A stretch of 64,000 nt of DNA from Thermodesulfobacteriota bacterium (GTDB taxonomy: Bacteria; Desulfobacterota_D; UBA1144; Nemesobacterales; UBA2774): assembly GCA_040754335.1 (NCBI GenBank), contig JBFMCV010000007.1:1-64000 (forward strand). Reading direction: 5' to 3'. A model generated the notes under the pieces. That model was not told where the DNA came from. It made no database searches and worked only from the letters and a program-made list of their open reading frames with translations. This document shows positions 60,924-64,000 of this stretch, in pieces. The stretch's first letter is position 1; each line of letters begins with the position of its first letter. Made by a program: the position numbers and the translations under genes.

Positions 60924-61295
60924 TCATGCCAGGTCGATCGCATGTTGTTTCAGGTCTTCGAGAGAAACGACCTCAAGCACCGACTCGTGCGTAGATGCGA
61001 GCAGGACGGGAGGGGCGAACCCGCTGTCGAACGCTTCCTTCCACCTGAGCGCGCATATACACCACCTGTCGCCGGGCTTGAGCCCCGGGAATTCGAATTC
61101 CGGATTGGGCGTGGAAAGGTCGTTACCGCGCGACCTGGAAAATTCGAGAAACTCCTCCGTGACCTCCGCGCATACTACGTGCATGCCCAGGTCCTGAGGC
61201 CCGGTCCTGCAGCAGCCGTCACGGTAGAAACCCGTCACAGGGGATGACGAGCATGTCTCGAGCTCCTCTCCGAATACGTTCTTTTCTTTTCGCAT
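60924..61295 (-). CDS. DUF2237-family protein
   Basis: 123 residues from ATG at 61295, eight bases after GGAGG; the open frame runs on upstream without coding features. The sequence NVFGEELETCSSSPVTGFYRD then GCCRTGPQDLGMHVVCAEVT and FPGLKPGDRWCICALRW is typical of DUF2237, a widespread small family of unknown function with conserved Cys and His. Five cysteines suggest metal or redox chemistry, unproven. No operon partner is evident. Confidence 0.88.
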   Translation of the reverse strand: MRKEKNVFGEELETCSSSPVTGFYRDGCCRTGPQDLGMHVVCAEVTEEFLEFSRSRGNDLSTPNPEFEFPGLKPGDRWCICALRWKEAFDSGFAPPVLLASTHESVLEVVSLEDLKQHAIDLA

Positions 61296-61471
61296 GCAAG
61301 ACTCCTCCGAATGAGAACCGCCGGATGTGTTCTTTTCCGGATAGGGATAATATAACAAGGTTCGGTGCGATTTGGAATCATGCAGACGCAATCTATGCGG
61401 AAAACACGTTACCCGACGGACAGAACGGGCACGGTAGAGCGGGGCAAGCGATATGTGGGGGCGTGTAAGCT

Positions 61472-62047
61472 CTACCTGTAGACGACGCTCTTCACCAGCT
61501 CTTTGAGCTCGCTTATGTATATCTCGAGCGTTTCCTTCCATTCCCTCGCGAGATAGGGCGTACTGAAAAAACCGGCGATGTAATTCAAATAGGACTCCAG
61601 AACCCGGGCCATGCCGAGGGATATCTGCTGGAAAGCCTGATTCTTGCCGTTAGCGTCGCCCGTCCAGCCGGCGTAGAGATTAATCGCCGTCTGTGCGGAT
61701 AGACGGTTATGCTCCGCATGAAGGAGCTTCAGGTGCGAGAAGCTTCCCGATGCGTCGAGGAGGGCGTCTAAGAGGAAACCTTCCCGGAGGGCCCCGCCGA
61801 GCGACTCTTCGGCGAAGCCTGCCGTCTTGTTCACGGTATCCGATAATATTTTAAGGGACTGGACGGGCTCCTTGTCCTTTATATCCCTTAAATCCTCCAT
61901 GAGAAGCGCAAGCTCGGAAATCAGGAAGAGAAGCCCCGTTTCCAGCCTGGCTTCGTCCTCCGTTACCTGCCCTGGAACGGACTCGAAAGCCTGACCGTAA
62001 TCACCGCTCTCTCCTTCCCTGTCGACTACGAAAAATTTTCGCACCAT
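61472..62047 (-). CDS. Hypothetical all-helical protein
   Basis: 191 residues, not recognised. Predicted almost wholly helical, for example ARLETGLLFLISELALLMEDL and WKETLEIYISELKELVKSV, with no signal peptide, membrane helix or cysteine. It follows the MshEN-REC gene by 52 bases on the same strand and may be its partner or effector; that is inferred from position only. Confidence 0.65.
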   Translation of the reverse strand: MVRKFFVVDREGESGDYGQAFESVPGQVTEDEARLETGLLFLISELALLMEDLRDIKDKEPVQSLKILSDTVNKTAGFAEESLGGALREGFLLDALLDASGSFSHLKLLHAEHNRLSAQTAINLYAGWTGDANGKNQAFQQISLGMARVLESYLNYIAGFFSTPYLAREWKETLEIYISELKELVKSVVYR

Positions 62048-62099
62048 GTTAACTTATCCCGGCACCGCTCACGTATTCTCCGAAATATGACAAATTCCC

Positions 62100-63551
62100 T
62101 CATCCGGCATACTTCTCAACTGCCCCGACGAGGTCGGCCGACCCGAAGGGCTTCGTAATAAGGTCGCTCGCCCCCGCCATCTTTATCTTCATCTTATCCA
62201 GGACCCCGGCTTTCCCCGAGAGCATCACGACCGGCACTTCCTTCGTTAGGCCGTGACTCTTGATCACCTTGCAGAGCTGGTAACCGTCCATGTGGGGAAG
62301 CCTGATATCGACGAATACCAGGTCGGGGATAGCTTCGTTGAGCCTGGCCAGGGCCTGCATACCGTCACTTGCCGAAACCACCTTATACCCGGCACGTTCA
62401 AGGCTTATCCTCATGATCTTCCTGACCGTCGGACTGACGTCTACTATAAGGACCGAGCCCCTGTTTTCCTTCATCCTGTTATCATGCCCATCAGGCTCGG
62501 CACCGTTCATTGAGTGCGCTGCCTGGGAGGGTTCTTCATGCGAAGGAGAATAACCGTCCCCGCTCGAACGCCGGTCTGATTCACCGGACGGTTCGAATGC
62601 TCTGTCCGGAACCCGTTCGGAACCGACCGGCTCCCGGGCGCTTTCCCCGGTGCTTTCATTTGACTGAGCGTCCGGGTGCGGATCGGGATTCTCCATATCA
62701 ACGCCGTCAAGCACATTATCCGTGAGTAATCCGGGGCCGTTGTTGCTGCCGTTATCTTCCGCAAACGGACCTGCTTCAAGCGGCGGGCTTTCAAGCCCTC
62801 CTGAGCCCGACTGAGCGGCGTTCACGTCGGTATCCTCTTCGCTCCCGCTGTTCTCTTCTTCAAACATAAGTCTTTCACCGGCAGGAGAGAATGGTAAATC
62901 AGTATCCCCGCCCTTCTCAACCGTGAAGTCGAAAACAAAATCCGGTCCGGGCTTGTTATCTTGTCCGGTATTATCATCGATTGCATTCTGTGCCGGTACT
63001 TCCGTAAAATCCGTTCCGGAACCGAGACCGGGGTTCGAAAGCATTCCTTCCGCATCCGACACATCGTCGACATCTTCATCCGAATCTGGCCCGTCCGCAT
63101 CGTTCTGTCCATAATATTCGGCTAATTTATTTCTGATCGATCTTTCGGAGGCGACGACGGGCTTGATGTTCTTGCCCGTGATAAACCCAAGGTCGTCTAA
63201 CATTAAAATATTCGAGGGGTCGGAGACTGCTATCGTCAGATCAGCGCCATCGACGCTTATGGGAACGAGAAATTTCTCGAGCGCCGTCTCACGGGGAATG
63301 AGCCCGATCACGCTCCGGTCGGTTTCGCAGCCGTCGATATCCATGGACGGGACCCCGTACTCCTTGCTCAGGAATTCGACAAGCTGCTGCTCCTTAACGT
63401 AGCCGAGGGCGGCAAGGGACTCGCCCAGATCGCAGCCGCTCTCTTTACCCGATTCGACAGCTTCCCTTATCTGCTCGAGGCTGACCAAACCTTCCCTGAC
63501 CAGCAATTTTGCCAGATTAGTTCTCACAACGGAGAGATGAGCAATTATCAT
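62100..63551 (-). CDS. MshEN-domain protein with long acidic linker and C-terminal receiver domain
   Basis: About 483 residues from ATG at 63551. Residues 1-145 match the MshEN/GspE N-terminal domain (TNLAKLLVREGLVSLEQIRE, DPSNILMLDDLGFITG), which in other proteins can bind c-di-GMP or precede pilus ATPases. Then comes a 200-residue disordered, Asp-, Glu-, Ser- and Pro-rich linker. The last 120 residues are a CheY-like receiver with phospho-acceptor Asp in VFVDIRLPHMDG, Ser in MLSGK and Lys in ITKPFG. The acidic pair at the start reads VDV instead of the usual DD, so magnesium binding may be altered. There is no output domain. Pairs with the helical gene downstream. Confidence 0.82.
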   Translation of the reverse strand: MIIAHLSVVRTNLAKLLVREGLVSLEQIREAVESGKESGCDLGESLAALGYVKEQQLVEFLSKEYGVPSMDIDGCETDRSVIGLIPRETALEKFLVPISVDGADLTIAVSDPSNILMLDDLGFITGKNIKPVVASERSIRNKLAEYYGQNDADGPDSDEDVDDVSDAEGMLSNPGLGSGTDFTEVPAQNAIDDNTGQDNKPGPDFVFDFTVEKGGDTDLPFSPAGERLMFEEENSGSEEDTDVNAAQSGSGGLESPPLEAGPFAEDNGSNNGPGLLTDNVLDGVDMENPDPHPDAQSNESTGESAREPVGSERVPDRAFEPSGESDRRSSGDGYSPSHEEPSQAAHSMNGAEPDGHDNRMKENRGSVLIVDVSPTVRKIMRISLERAGYKVVSASDGMQALARLNEAIPDLVFVDIRLPHMDGYQLCKVIKSHGLTKEVPVVMLSGKAGVLDKMKIKMAGASDLITKPFGSADLVGAVEKYAG

Positions 63552-64000
63552 GCCACTGCGCAAAAAGGGAGCGATGTTTTATAACATACTGTAATTATTG
63601 CATTATACCACCCACAAACCCGCTCTATATACCTAACAAAAGCTGACAAAAAACGTCAATAATATGAAATCAATGCGCAGTTGACACCCGTACGGTGCGC
63701 CTGGTACGGGAAGTGAAACCTTCTCCTTTTCTAAGGGGGAGGGGAAATATGCATCCTTCGGCAGGCTCACGTCTACGCTGAAGCTTAGCCGGGCAGGCAG
63801 GATGAACGTCGCAGCCGGAACCCTCTCCAGCGTGCAGGAAGATTCAGTATGGACTCCTGTTGCAATGGACGGCAGACACAATTTATCGGTGGAGTTTCAT
63901 AAACACTCGGGGAATGTTTAATTTTTAGAATGCTTTGCTTAAGTTTTAGGCACTTTTAATTTGGGACTTCTCTTATAAGCCCCTTTTATCATTGATTGAA
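63552..64000. other. Window-end spacer, no gene seen
   Basis: Contains a degenerate family C hairpin (about 63723-63742) and a CATCCTTCGGCAGGCTCACG...GGATGAACG piece related to family B. The last 100 bases are AT-rich with nothing recognisable. Confidence 0.55.

Overview
The window reads as one contiguous piece of a Gram-negative-type bacterial chromosome. It is GC-rich in its genes, with heavy use of AGG, ATA and CTC codons, and carries almost only core genes. The phylum cannot be fixed from sequence alone. A full dcw cluster with a meso-diaminopimelate-type MurE, exported proteins with Sec signals, and a mosaic of short hairpin repeats in nearly every long spacer fit an uncultured Desulfobacterota- or Dadabacteria-like lineage; this is an inference.

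Layout. 0.9-4.2 kb (minus): tRNA-Val, thrS, infC, rpmI and rplT, ending in a strong hairpin. 4.3-5.2 kb: an isolated GT10 fucosyltransferase-like gene. 5.9-9.1 kb (plus): tRNA-Gln, a UvrD/PcrA helicase and a small conserved protein. 9.1-12.5 kb (minus): dnaE. 12.8-16.5 kb (plus): ftsY, ribD, nadD and rsfS. 17.1-33.7 kb (minus): the complete division and cell-wall cluster in the order mraZ, rsmH, ftsL, ftsI, murE, murF, mraY, murD, ftsW, murG, murC, murB, ftsQ, ftsA, ftsZ. It is driven by a clear sigma70-type promoter that overlaps MraZ boxes. 34.5-36.4 kb (plus): a DUF4911-like gene and murJ, the lipid II flippase that completes the pathway. 36.9-38.7 kb: a secreted cellulase with two cellulose-binding domains. 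38.9-42.8 kb (plus): TPR protein, aroQ, recJ and an SPFH protein. 43.1-47.7 kb (minus): gcvT, gcvH and gcvP. 48.1-50.4 kb (minus): a His-rich exported protein and an acyl-CoA ligase. 51.1-56.3 kb (plus): def, an exported acetolactate decarboxylase with an exported cyclase, iscS and a P-loop NTPase. 56.9-63.6 kb: an exported 24-cysteine protein, glycerate kinase, a diadenylate cyclase fused to a YbbR domain, small hypotheticals, and a MshEN-REC protein.

Three things stand out. First, spacers are built from recurring hairpin modules (called A, B, C, D and E here), several with compensatory base changes in their stems. Second, two genes, infC and rsfS, appear to start at ATA codons that overlap the upstream stop (ATAG, ATAA) behind strong Shine-Dalgarno sequences. 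Third, there is an exported protein with three 8-cysteine modules of near-strict spacing. No transposase, integrase, CRISPR array, rRNA or phage gene was seen.
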